Shown one piece after another: positions 1 to 12,395 of a DNA stretch of 64,000 nt (positions within the stretch are counted from its first letter, which is position 1; the number at the start of each line of letters is the position of its first letter). The DNA comes from Dimorphilus gyrociliatus. Its lineage: Eukaryota; Annelida; Polychaeta; Dinophilidae. Below the pieces are notes generated by a model, which made no database searches, was not told where the DNA came from, and saw only the letters and a program-made list of their open reading frames with translations. Position numbers and translations under genes: made by a program. The stretch lies in the NCBI GenBank assembly GCA_904063045.1, contig CAJFCJ010000004.1, positions 985,713 to 1,049,712 on the forward strand, written 5' to 3'.

Positions 1-370
1 AAATAATAGAAATACTTCAGATGGCTCTAGTGATTGACATAAACAAACAGCCTTTTTTCAAATGTAATCTGGTTGTATTACAGAAATATTAATCGAATTT
101 GTATTATTTATCAAAATAAATAGTTATTAGATAACTTGAGCTGGGATTAGGCCAATATTTATTGTCGAACAGAGGCGATAACTGAGAAAAAAAAGCCACC
201 GACTAGGCCTATAAAATTCAATTACTCTCCTAAACGCCATCTGATGGCCGAGTTTTTCACATTGATCAGTCAATTTCTGTATCGTGCCCAGTCAACTTTG
301 GCTCTTGTTGTTTTGAAAGATCGATAATAGAAGATCTAATAATTTTCTAATGGCATATCCGATCTAGATT
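1..370 (+). other. 5' flank / leader of the synaptotagmin-like gene
   Basis: No coding sequence is visible. A six-codon upstream ORF (ATG at 350, stop at 365-367) lies just before the chosen start codon at 371. An ACGCCATCTG element (234-243; CAGATGGCGT on the minus strand) lies about 130 bp upstream and resembles YY1/CTCF core sites. An upstream non-coding or coding exon outside the window cannot be excluded. Confidence 0.4.
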
Positions 371-3300
371 ATGGCATTAGCAAAAATGATAAATTCGGAT
401 AAAGAATATTCAGTAACCGATATATTCAGCTCATGCTGGAAAAACTGTTTAAAAAAGAAGACTAAGGAATACGAGAACATTGAAGGAGTTAATTTAAACG
501 GTGGGGAAAAAAATTCAGGAGATAATAATAAGGCTTTCGATAGTAGAGAGAATCGTGAGTAATGTTTTTTCTTCGGAGAAAGATAAATGAAACAAATGTA
601 ATAGAATAAGAGAATAGAATATTAGAAAAAGAAAGTAACAGTCGCTTAGGAAATTGTTGAAAACACCATCAATTATATTTAGGATGCAAGTCTTGTATAA
701 GATGCGTCTTTAGAGAATATTTTTGACTATTTCTACCCGTAGAAAAAAGATAATGACCTTGCCTCTGCCTCTTCACTTTTCGTTCTTTAGTACCTCATTT
801 TTTTATCATAAAATAAATAATACAGTATTTTGTTTATAATACTCGTATAATTTATAATTAGAGTATTATTAATTTTTATCTAATAGTGTACTTATTCTTC
901 TAAGTCTATTATTTATATCTTAATTTCATTCTAAAGATAAGTAATTTAATAAATAATTGAAGTGAAATATTAGAAGCATTGACATAATTCAATTTTTCTT
1001 TTTTAAACTCCTGCCTATTTTTTTCTTATTAATCAATTGATATCTTTATAAAAAAAATGATGAACTAAAAAATAATGGTATTAGGTTAATCGCAAACTTG
1101 TCGTAATATTTACAAAAAATTGTTTAATTCGAATTGAAAACTTAGGCAATTACCTTTTGTAGAGGCAAATTGATTCTCACCATAAATTATTTAGGTATTA
1201 TTGATAATCAAAAATATTACTATTTACTAGTAGATATCCTTGCGAAAAATTCCTTTCCTTCTAAAACTGAGGCCTATTATAGATGAGAAGAATACTTAAT
1301 GCTTTTCTCGATAAATATAATATAGTTGTGATAAATTATACTAACAATATCAAATAGATAACCGTTTGTATGTATATACATATATACTGAATACAAAAGT
1401 ATGAATGGAAATAGAGTGCAATTTGCTATAAATTTCTTTAATTCGCAGTTTGAAAATATTTACCAAAAATTTTAACATAGAATTCCTTGCTTGTGACAGA
1501 CTTAAAGGTCGTAAAAATATCGATTGCTGCTACTGTTAAGCTTTATGTATTATGTATTATATGCTTATAAACATCAGGACTAGGAAAAATATACTGAGGT
1601 TTTTGTTTTTGCTGGAAAATTAAAAGAAAAAGAAACAAGCAATCTCCGTTCAAATATGCTAAACTTTAAACATATATAGTTATTTTATGAGCACTTGTCA
1701 TTTAATTATTATTATATATATACATATATATGTATACATATATTTATATATTGTATATATAGTGATATATTACAAGTATCTAAACATCCAAAAGCAATTA
1801 TACAATTGATAGATGTAAGGTTATTTTTATAGGTTTAGAAATGTTGATTTAATATTAAACAATCACTCTCCCTCTCTATGTCTCTCTGTTTCTTTCCTTA
1901 TTGAAATATTCCTCTTAACAAGTGCTGTCTTCTCTTCAAATGGCCTAGTTTGCTCTAAATTCTGATGGTGTTAAAATAATATCTATTGTGTTTCATGATC
2001 TAGATTCATTGAATGTTTTATTTAGAAAAATTCATGAGTATTCGTGCTTATAAATTTATCGATTTGAAAATATGTTGAAAGTTTAATGGAGAGATTCTTA
2101 CACATTTTTATCAAAGTTATATTGTAACTGCAATAAAGCAGACTATACAGTGAGGATTGTAGAAGGATAGAGTGAGGATAATAATGATTTGAATAATTTC
2201 TACTTAAGATTTGTCTAATATATCTTAAAAACCAAATTAGAAGTCTATTTAACAGAGGAGAAAATTGTTGAAATAAGTCTCGTGGAAATAATTACTCGAC
2301 TATCATAATTCTAACAGCGTAATGACCACTTCATCCCAGCAATGTTTTGCATTTTAATTTACTTGTTGAATACCACTAGAGAGTTTAATTAATCGATTTT
2401 TATTGTATGTTTGTAAGTCATTAGCTTATATTGATAGACACGAGTACGCTGAAACATAGAGCTTAGTATGACTATTTTCTAATAAATAATCAAGACTAGC
2501 GAGGGTTTATGAATTCCTAATAAAGATATTGTACTTGTAAAGAATGAGAAAGACTATCAATTCTTATCTTCATTCCAAATATTTCAAAGTGACAAAGTAC
2601 TTGTTAATAATGGAATAAATTAAATTCTTTCTCGCCAAATATAAAGAGGATATTTATTCTATATACTAAACTAGTATAATATTGTTAGAATTCTAATAAT
2701 AAATGATAAAAATAAATTAATTGTCTCATTTCTTTTTAAAAGAGAAATTTATTCACATTATTTGATGTTATTCATCATCAAATGCATCACGACCATACCT
2801 CGGGTTATAGATCATGGAAATATTCAACTTATCAATAATTTTTATTTGTAATTTTACCCATTTTTTCTCTATTTGCCTGCAATATTTAACAATGTTAAAA
2901 TATCTCTTCTAACAAAGGCCTCAAATATTTTATTTTATCGCTTTTACGTTTGAAAGTAGAATTTTAGACTAAATCCTACGAAGAGGATTCATAGGAATCT
3001 CCTATTCATCCTGACATTTACAGGTTGCACCGAAAACAAAAAAAAGTTTGGACTATTGATTACTTGTGGCAGTATATACAGCGTTTCTCTGTGTTAAACT
3101 ACACAGTTAGAGAGAAACATAAAAAAATGTAAAGTGCATTAGTAAAAACAAAGTTATGTATTATAGGCCTGCCGCTACTTTTTACAGCTGCAACGTAGAT
3201 ATATTTTACGTTTTATATTCCAGATTTAGTATTCCTTTTACATTTTTGCACTTGACAAGGGTTCTCATACTTCGTCAATGATTTTCACTAAGCGAAAAAA

Positions 3301-6300
3301 AAAGCCATAAACGTTTCATTAAATCTCTGATATTATATTTAATTTATTTGAAAATCTCTTACATGTAACGTCCAGGGTAGCATCCATTAATGAATCTAGG
3401 GAATAGAAAACATTTTCACATAAGAACGCAAAGGAGAATAAATACCTAATATAAACATACCTTAAACAAGAATATTTAATCAGGGTGTTAGAAGGATTTA
3501 AGATACTTTTTTTTATATTATTATATTAATATTCGGTATATTATACAATATGTAAAGAGTGTACAAACAGAATATATACAGTATCTATAAAAGTGATATT
3601 ATAAGAAAAAACTATTTAATTCTTTTCATATACATCTAAGATTCTTGTGCGTGAATACCTACATAAACATAAAGCCCTTTGTTTGTTCTGCTCTGGCGCA
3701 AAGTTTTCGTAAAAGTTGATTTATATTTCTATAAATAGTACACATAAGTTAACTAACCAAATTTTGCTTTTCTTTTCTCTTTTGAGAAGACAAAGCTTAT
3801 ATCTCTAATCAGACATTCGTAAAAAAAGACGTCATTTTCAATTTAATTATTGAGATCTTTTATTAAGAAATAGGCTAGATTCATTATCAAAATAATTAGA
3901 GTGCGAGATTCTCTTTTTTCATCCTATTTTAATTTTCCTCTTCTTTTGGTAGTACCATCTGATGCTCTATTTAATGTAAATACTGATAAATAGAAAAAAG
4001 AGGGCTATCGGAAAATCATGTTTACAAGTGTACTCTCATACAAACGTATATAATAACCATATATGTAATAGTATTTCTTTTTCTCTCTCTCTTTCTATCT
4101 ATCTATCTATCTATCTTTTCTCACTCCCTTTTTTCCTCCCCCTCCCTTTATCATTTGTAATACATGCAGAATTGATAATGCATATTGTAATTATTATTTA
4201 ATGAATTTACTTCCATACTGCTTTTATCTTCCTATGTGACTGTTTAGTAAACTAGTTTTATAATGGATAATGTTACAGGACAATTATATTAAGGATATGA
4301 AAGATTACGATTTATTAAATAATTTTGATGATAGTTAATAAAGCAGAGACTTTTAATTGAATAATAGGAATAGCAGTTTATCAACCAATTTTTTGAATGT
4401 ATATTAAAAAGAGAAAGAGCAGTTGATAAAATTTTATACAAGACACCAAAAAAAAAGACTATAATTTTTGGTTTTACAATAAATTACTTATTACTGTTAT
4501 TTTGAGTAATGATATGCTGAAGATCTTATCTTTGAACTTTTTTCTTCTTTGCCCAGCGTTTCCCTTTCATTATTTTGCCTCTAAGCAACAAGAAAATTGC
4601 AGTGTATATTTTATGCTAGTCACTTTTAATATACATAATATTAACTATATGAAAGATTTCTATAGACAGCATATGCCTTACTTGGCGTAAAATTATTATT
4701 GAATTTAACAGTCTAGTTTCAAACACATCTGTGAAAAATATTACGTATTCAATTAACTTTTATTTTTATTTCGCTATATACAGTATCTATATATATCCGT
4801 ATATGTATTAGTATGTATATGTATACGTTATTTTTGACAGTTATTGTTTATATCCGCTATCAATATATCCCGTATTTAGCTATTTTAAATTTATTTCAAC
4901 CGGAAGAGAAATTACGTCAATGTAACATATTTGCCATCCTTTCAACTTTTAGACTGAATCATGAATCCAAAAAGAACTGAGACTTTTTTTTAAAAAAAAA
5001 AAGAAAAACTTATTTAATCAGTGAGGGATAAACATTCGCTCTTTGATTTAGTATATAGATGTAGTATTTACAAACGCACAAGTACATATATTTAATAAGT
5101 CATAAAAATCTTTGATGACTCTGAATATGTAGAATTTTTGAATCTTATTAGTCTATATACAGTATATATAGTTTAGCAAGACCTCCAATAATAATAGAAA
5201 ATATTAATTGCTTATTAAATCCTGTCTGATATATGTTGTATATAAAAATTAGTAGTGTAATGAGTCTTCTCAAGTATACAAGAGTTTTTTCTTCTTTCCC
5301 ACTATGCTAACAAAAAGGGATGAATACAGCTTTTAAAGTAGGCCTAGACAAATTATATTAGTCCACCACATTGACTTTTTCACTTGTAGTAGAGCTTAGA
5401 GAAAACTTTTCGACGAATAAAACTGGCCCCTCCAGACGTGACTTATTTCCTCATAATTTCTTTTGCAGTATTGCTAATAAATTCATGATTGCTTTAGTTT
5501 ATTTGTAAAAATAAAAACAAGCTCCAATTTTATCGTAAATCCTAAAATTAAATTCTTTATATTTCTTAGTTAAGCAGCATTTCCCTGACTAAGAAAACTA
5601 TTTAAGTATTCAGGTCATATTTATACTTGATTATGCATAACTCAAGAACATATTATACTATAATATTTTATACTGTATATTTTAAAATACGCTAAAAGTA
5701 TACTAATAAGAGATGTTTCACTCCATCCAATATCAACATTCCGTGTAAGCAATTTTATACTTTTTACAGTTAATTAGGAAAAATATACTAAAAAGAAATA
5801 TCAAAAGTATTAATTATTAATTAAGGAGAATACTTTCCTATGTGTTGTTCTCTTTATATCTTTTTGTCTTTTCCTTTTCCCTTTAAATGGTTCATTATTT
5901 GGAGATTGCGTCTTATATATCTATACCTATAGAAATAAATATAATTAAAATAAGAGGATTACGTTAAAAGATTGTACAGTTTTATAAATTGCAAGCTAAT
6001 TAGTTCAAGATTATGCTAAAATTTTTCACTTTTCTTCAACCTATTAACGGTCGTTTTGATATGAATAATTGATGTAGGAAAAGCATCTCTTTATCTCCTT
6101 ATATGCTACCATTTGTTATATTCTGTTCACTTTGAAACAGGAGACCAAAACAGATATAAAATTATTATTGGCTATAATTTAGTAGCGTTTCTAAGATAGA
6201 ATAATTGGCTTTTATAAGCTCCACTCAATAGACTCTTATTAAGCGTTCTTCTGGAACAATTTTTTCGTGGTATATACTTATGTATGTCAACGATTCGTTC

Positions 6301-9300
6301 TGGTGATTGCGTCTATTCTGAGGCACTATACTATCAAGAGAAGACATAAGTGATTTATGCAGTTGGGAATGCACCATAGAAACTAATTCTAGCACATGTA
6401 GTAGTTACTATCATTATTTCTGTCCCATTTTTCTTTGTAATATAAATTATATATGTTGACAATTTGTTGTCATTTTTACAAAAAATTAATTTTAATTAAC
6501 AAAAAACCTTTTGTATATTTTTAGAAGCCTCATTTGGTGAAGAAGCTCGTGGCTCTAGTGGTGATGAATCTGACGAAGACGTCCGACAGCGGTTTATAGA
6601 GGTATTGTCAATAATTTCAACATTCTATTGTATAATTATCTTAAATGCCATACATATTGATTCCAATTTTGTACAATTTATTGACAAATAGCTTAAAAGA
6701 TCATCGTCCGTAAGAGCAAGCGGTCAATCCGTTTTGTGTAAGAAGAGTGCGAACGATCAAACTAAGGAAGGACAAGGTAAAGGCTTGATAATTTTATTTA
6801 ATTATATATTTTGGAGTCAGGATGCACAAAGTGTCGAAAATCCACACAAAGTTAACTAGTTGTTTATAGTTTGATGCCATAGTGTTATTTTTCATTAACT
6901 TAAGGATTAGGCTGATTAGTCACGGTACAACTATACCTCTATCTTGCTATGTGGCAAACTAAGCTTATTTTCTACTATTGCTTGAGGATTCAGATACATC
7001 CCTAATGATACCTCGTGTAGAGAGAAAGATATATTGTTTATAAAGATATTTTTAAAGAGTCATATAAAAATTTTATCAAATTAAAAAAAAGTTTGAGTCT
7101 GATAAGATTTAATAGCTAACATTATTCATACGATTAAAAAACGACATATTACAGTTGGAATTAATTATTTATAATTAAAGTTAATTATAAAAATCGTTAT
7201 TCTTTTTATAGACGAACCAGATCATCATTCTATCCCAAAGTCAAACGATTCTTCAAATAAAGACTCATCAATTCTGGCAAAGAAAGATTCAGCATCAACA
7301 AGGTCAAGAGAATAAATCCTCCTTTTCTCTCACTCAATACATTGCATAGTTCATAGACTAATTTCTTCCCTTTTTTAATTTTTATAGATCTTCTAAAGTA
7401 GAATCAAATGAGTATGATAATTACGGTTACAGTACAGAAAAAGACGTAGATATTGAGTCGAAAGTATCCAGCAACGAGGAGAATATGTCCATTGAAGGAA
7501 TCGACCATGAAGTACATTTTGCCATGTCATTTATTTTTAACGTTATTCTATTACTGATTGCTTTACAGCTTGGACAAAGTGCTGATGAAACTATAGAAGA
7601 CGAACATGAACGTCAAATTATTTCTAGATGTGGGCAAATAAATGCCACTTTCAGTTAGTAATTACAGCTTTTATTCTTTGTATTTTCTAACTTTTTTATA
7701 CTTAATTAGTCTTTGAAGAAGATAAGAAGAGAGTTTCCGTTACTATTCATAATGCTCGAGATATTCCAACGAAAGAAAGGGGAGGTATGTCCTTCACTGT
7801 CGTTCTATTTGCATTATATACCTTATACAGCATATTTATTGGAAATTTTTATTAATGTTTTATTGTAAAGCAATAATCTCATAAATGAATTTCATCTCTT
7901 AGGAGCCAATAATACTCAAGTTCGCTTACTCCTCCTACCCGTTAAGAAGGGCAAATGTAAAACAAAAATTAAGGAAGGTGAAAATCCAGAATTCGAAGAG
8001 ACGTTCAATTTTAAAATGACTGCTGGTAACTATCTATTTATAGAAAGTATCAATACATCATAACTTATTATATATCTTTTTATTTACTTTAGACAATTTA
8101 GCAACACATGCCATAAGAGTTAGGTTGTATGGTTGTGAGAGGATGAGGAGAGAACGAATGATTGGTGAAAGTGCAATTGGTTTAGGTCATCTCAAGGAAG
8201 TTAAAAATAACTCGAAGACACAAACGATAACACTGGAACCAAGAATGAATATAAACGTAAAACAATATTAATTGCATTTTCTGCCTCAACAATCCAATAA
8301 TTAAATTTTCTCCAGCCCCATATACTTTTATATAGTATACCTTATATAATCCTATAAATCACCATGAAAAACCTTAAATTTTATTAATCTAATTGAATTT
8401 GTCTCAAAAATATTTAATAGTGCTTAATTCATAATTTATTGATAGATTAATTCAATTTAAAATAATTACTAATCACGCAGACTGAAGACGGCTATGATGT
8501 CGGTTCATTGTCATTAAGCGATAGTGCATCCTCAACTCAATCGCTTCAACATGGTGGAATGCCTGAACTTCTTTTAGGATTAGCTTATAATGAAACGACT
8601 GGCAGATTGAGTGTTGAAGCCGTTAAAGGTAAATAAGAAATGTTTCTACTTCCCTTCCTTAAAATAATTTTATATCCCGTTTATCTTCCATAAAAGGTTT
8701 AATAACTAATTGATGAAATACTAATTTAATTAAAAGATAGGGTATTTACCAAAAGTGCAATGGAATATTGTTTCGTAATAAAAAAACTAAGAATAGATAA
8801 AACTATAAAACAAATTTCTACGAAGAAATTGCTTTTTCTATTGCGTAAATTAGGGACGTGTCTTTTTCTTTGTTAGCAATAAATATATTACAAGAAGCAA
8901 TTAATCTTTCTTTTTATGTAACTAGAAGTTTTTACTTCTATTGTTCCATTCAACGGTTTAATTGATAGATACATAATGACACTTGATGTACAAACGAGTT
9001 CTATATCACTATGTCTATTTGTAGATAGATAAATACACATACGTAAGTATGTGTTTACAAAGGTGTGTAAGTGTTGGTAAATCTGATTATATTGATTTTT
9101 TTTTCTATTTCTTTTCCAATAGGATCAAATTTTAGAAATCTTGCAAGCCATCGACCTCCAGATACTTATGTTAAATTTTCCCTGATGTCGCCTACGGGCC
9201 GAGAAATGTCACGCTCCAAAACTACTGTTAGACGAGGCCAACCGAATCCTTTATTCAAAGAAACTTTCATGTTCCAAGTTCCACTTTTTCAACTTCAGGA

Positions 9301-9650
9301 AGTAACGTTAATGGTTTCCGTGTATAATAAAAGGACAATGAAAAGGAAGGACATGATCGGCTGGTTTAGTTTAGGTAAGTGGAAAAGAAAACTGTTACTA
9401 TAAACTATATTCTTAGCTAGTTGACTGTGCAAAGAGAACGTTTCTTAGCAAACCCTCTTGGCTTTTATTGCTGATCGAAACGTCTTTATACAAATGAAGT
9501 TAACGTAGCCACCAAACTCCAATTTTATAAATCATCGATGTTTTTTCAGGTTTAAACAATTTAGGGGAAGAAGAACTTTCCCACTGGAATGATATGGGAG
9601 AGTCAAAAGGAGAACAAGTTTGCAGATGGCACGTACTATCTCAAACCTAA
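371..9650 (+). CDS. SYT14: Synaptotagmin-14/16-like tandem C2-domain protein
   Basis: Twelve exons joined by splice signals and phase: 371-554, 6525-6601, 6692-6776, 7212-7302, 7388-7511, 7569-7653, 7710-7784, 7903-8025, 8093-8256, 8481-8628, 9123-9374, 9550-9650; 1509 nt, 502 aa, stop TAA at 9648. Residues 1-200 are polar and probably disordered. C2A spans about 206-330 (starts GQINATF) and C2B about 364-495 (PELLLGL, then [22 protein letters not shown]). The WHxL motif near the C-terminus (WHVL, 496-499) is typical of synaptotagmins. The wording matches vertebrate SYT14/SYT16, which are held to be Ca2+-independent trafficking proteins. The usual calcium-binding aspartates of C2A loop 1 are indeed missing ([11 protein letters not shown]). 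No transmembrane helix is visible; a Cys/Lys patch ([11 protein letters not shown]) near residue 22 could be lipidated. SYT14 and SYT16 cannot be separated from sequence alone. The first exon is the least certain part because an upstream exon may exist. Confidence 0.9.
555..6524 (+). other. Intron 1 of the synaptotagmin-like gene
   Basis: About 6 kb with no coding exon that I can support. It is very AT-rich, with short AT dinucleotide stretches (for example 1706-1764), a pyrimidine and CTAT microsatellite (4081-4118), and many scattered homopolymers. An ORF at 4502-4690 has no recognisable family and no splice context. The length suggests room for enhancers, but I see no specific one. Confidence 0.75.
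4081..4118. repeat. (TC)n/(CTAT)n microsatellite
   Basis: A CT-rich run followed by about five CTAT units, inside intron 1 of the synaptotagmin-like gene. Confidence 0.85.
8629..9122 (+). other. Intron 10 of the synaptotagmin-like gene
   Basis: 494 bp, AT-rich; donor AAAG/GTAAAT and acceptor CCAATAG with a long T-rich tract. Nothing else is recognisable in it. Confidence 0.8.
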
Positions 9651-9748
9651 TCCAACAGTATATTCGTTAGAGATTACTAAATTTATTCAAAAAGAAAGGA
9701 AAAAAAAATATTAAACTTCTCTGCATTAACCTGTTCAACCTGTGATAA

Positions 9749-9754
9749 AATAAA
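9749..9754 (+). promoter_or_regulatory. Candidate poly(A) signal AATAAA
   Basis: AATAAA 99 bp after the synaptotagmin-like stop codon. A second AATAAA follows at 9827-9832. Either could end the transcript. Confidence 0.5.
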
Positions 9755-10220
9755 GAAGAATTTAGTCTTAATATAATATCCATGCTATTAATCTGGAAAC
9801 TGCATGTTTGTAAAACATTTTTAAAAAATAAAAATTTCTTGACCTTATTTCTCCATTCAATCTTTTAACTGTCATGTGTCTTTTATTTAAAATATTTATT
9901 TATATACTAATTAATATTATAAAAAAAGTTTGTTAATTATTTTTGTTGTGATGTAATCGACAAACAAAAGATTAAAAAATGAAGCTGGTTTTTATGCGTT
10001 TAATTTTAGATACTTTTTAACACTGCAGCTAGTCATGTTGTATTTTTCCTCTTGTTCGAAACTAATACATACAAGACATTCTATTTTCTTCAGAAGCAGT
10101 CTAAGTCAAATATTATACTGTATATTATACTGTAGTACATAATTTTATTAATATCATTCACCGACAGTACACAAAAGTGTATTTATACATTTTATTAATA
10201 ATACTAATTGGTGTAAATTT

Positions 10221-10236
10221 AACCGGAAGTCCGGTT
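10221..10236. promoter_or_regulatory. Palindrome with ETS core (CCGGAAGT)
   Basis: AACCGGA and TCCGGTT are perfect inverted arms separated by two bases. The sequence includes CCGGAAGT, the ETS-family consensus. It stands out in AT-rich surroundings about 970 bp upstream of the kinesin ATG. Function is inferred only. Confidence 0.35.
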
Positions 10237-11140
10237 GATAATTGAAAAGATTGAACATCATTTTTTTATTTTTAAGTAATTTATCGATTGTTTTTTACAT
10301 TTTAATCAATTTTTAAGTAGCGACAAAATAAAAACTACGATAGATATGAGGAGTATATCAAAATGATAATCGTAATAATACAATAGCATCTTTCATTCAA
10401 TAAAATCGTGTATAGAAATAGTTGTAATACTCTAAATATGTAATTTACTGTTATCGGTATTCATTATTATTAATGATAATTATTCAATAATTACTTACTT
10501 GCTTTAATATTAGAATATTAGTTACTTTTATATCATTCTACTACCGAAGGAAACAATTTAAAGTGGTTACATTAAATACAAATGACTTTAATTAATAGTC
10601 TTAATGCGTATGTTAAAAATAAATACGGATTACTTTTTAGTTAATCTTTTTCATTACCAGCTTAGCTAGTAAACAGATGGCGCTACCTTAAATACCATTT
10701 TAAACGACCGAAAATATTCGCACTACAGCATTAAAGAAATGGTCTAAGCTTTAGCCAAGCATATCGAATTTTATAGGGAATTATAATCTTATTAAAAGTG
10801 AAGGTGTTTCCTAAAGAAAACTTGTCAAAAAACATATAAATATACGAATACAATATTTGTGATAATTGACGGTAGCTGGCGCTAAATTAGTTTTAAAAAA
10901 TGATACTAACTTCTTATTTCCTAATTAAAGAAATTTGGGTGTGTTCACAACCACCTACGTTGCTTTTTTAATGATAAAACAACATATTAAAAGCTAACTG
11001 GAGATAAATGAATAGATTAGAATGTCCAACTTAACCTGACACCCACTGGATCGTACCGAAATGATATAGGCTCGCCCACTGTAGGCTAAAATACTAAAGT
11101 CTTCAGAACAAAGTTTGGCGCTCTATTGAGCAGATTAACA

Positions 11141-11183
11141 ATGCAAAATGGATAATCCGAATTTTCTGGATAGAAAAAGTTAA
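11141..11183 (+). other. Two short upstream ORFs before the kinesin start
   Basis: ATG at 11141 opens a four-codon ORF (stop 11153-11155). ATG at 11148 opens an 11-codon ORF (stop 11181-11183). Both end before the coding ATG at 11203. They matter only if the transcription start lies upstream of 11141, which is unknown. Confidence 0.35.
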
Positions 11184-11202
11184 TCTTGCACAAAGGAATA
11201 AT

Positions 11203-12340
11203 ATGTCCAACGTGAAAGTAGCTTTGAGAATCCGTCCATCGAATAAACGGTATGAATAATAATTATTATTATAAAATAAACGGATAATTGCAAGGGATTA
11301 ATCCTCATGTCGACAATCCAGTGAACGAAGGGACGCCTCGAAAATAGTGTTAAGAGTGGAAAATTCTTCTATTACTCTAATAAACCCAAAGGTACGAAAA
11401 TTGTATGAATCATTTATGAAGCGTAAAACTATACAAGAGATTCTAGTAAAATTTTAATAAATGAAATATTCTTAATCGTTACGTCAAAAGCTATTTTGTC
11501 AATTCATTGAATTATTGATTAAAAAAGAATTTCCCAATCGATTCTTTACCAGTTTGTCTTCTTTATTTTTTATTTGTTCAAAAGGATTAGCTGTTTTGTT
11601 AATTAGGTTATGGTGTAATTCGATATTGACCCTCTTTTTTTTCAGAATATAATAGGCTTTATTATGTAGTTTATTCTTTTTAACTTAATCTATTTTCCCT
11701 AGTAATTTGTTATTAATTTGTCCTCTATCATTCAACAGTTGCAGATTCCTAATACATACGGCGATAGCCGAGATCGAGAAAAGAAATTTACATTCGATTT
11801 TGTGTACGCTCCAGAGGAATGTTCCTATAGGCCTAATGACACTCAGGAAGAGGTAACAATTTTTTTTCTCAAACATGTTTAATATTAACTTAGTATTTCT
11901 TACATATTTCTTACAAAAAACTAAGAATACTCGATTTCATATAAATTTTAAGTGACTAGAGCGCTAGAGTTAATCCACCTTTTACGTAATAGGTAAAAGT
12001 ATATTCGATTAATATTATTGTTGTATTAAGTAAAAAGATTATACTAAAAGTATAAATATAAATATATCAGGTATAAGGTAAAGAATAAAAACGAAACTGA
12101 TTATTTGACGTTTTATAATTAACAAAATGTTGAAAGTTTACTTGCCTAAACGTATATAACTAAAAAAAAATCTAGGCTATTTCGATTAAAAGGATTAAAG
12201 AATTGATGACAGTATGCGTAACTTGCATTGATACTGAAAATTTTTTTGTACTAATACTCAAGTCAATTATCACTCTTAAGAGTTATGTACTACTGAACCA
12301 GATGCCAATACTCGATGTGCTGATAATCTATTTATCTCTT

Positions 12341-12395
<55 letters not shown>

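Larger units (their letters stand above)
9651..11202. other. Intergenic region between the synaptotagmin-like and kinesin genes
   Basis: Contains the 3' end of the upstream gene and the promoter and leader of the kinesin gene. Visible elements are a 16-bp palindrome with an ETS core (10221-10236), a CAGATGGCGC element (10674-10683) and two short upstream ORFs close to the kinesin start. No further gene is recognisable. Confidence 0.6.

Noticed and set aside
4502-4690. 62-codon frame in intron 1 of the synaptotagmin-like gene
   Set aside because: No family resemblance, no splice context, base composition like the surrounding intron.
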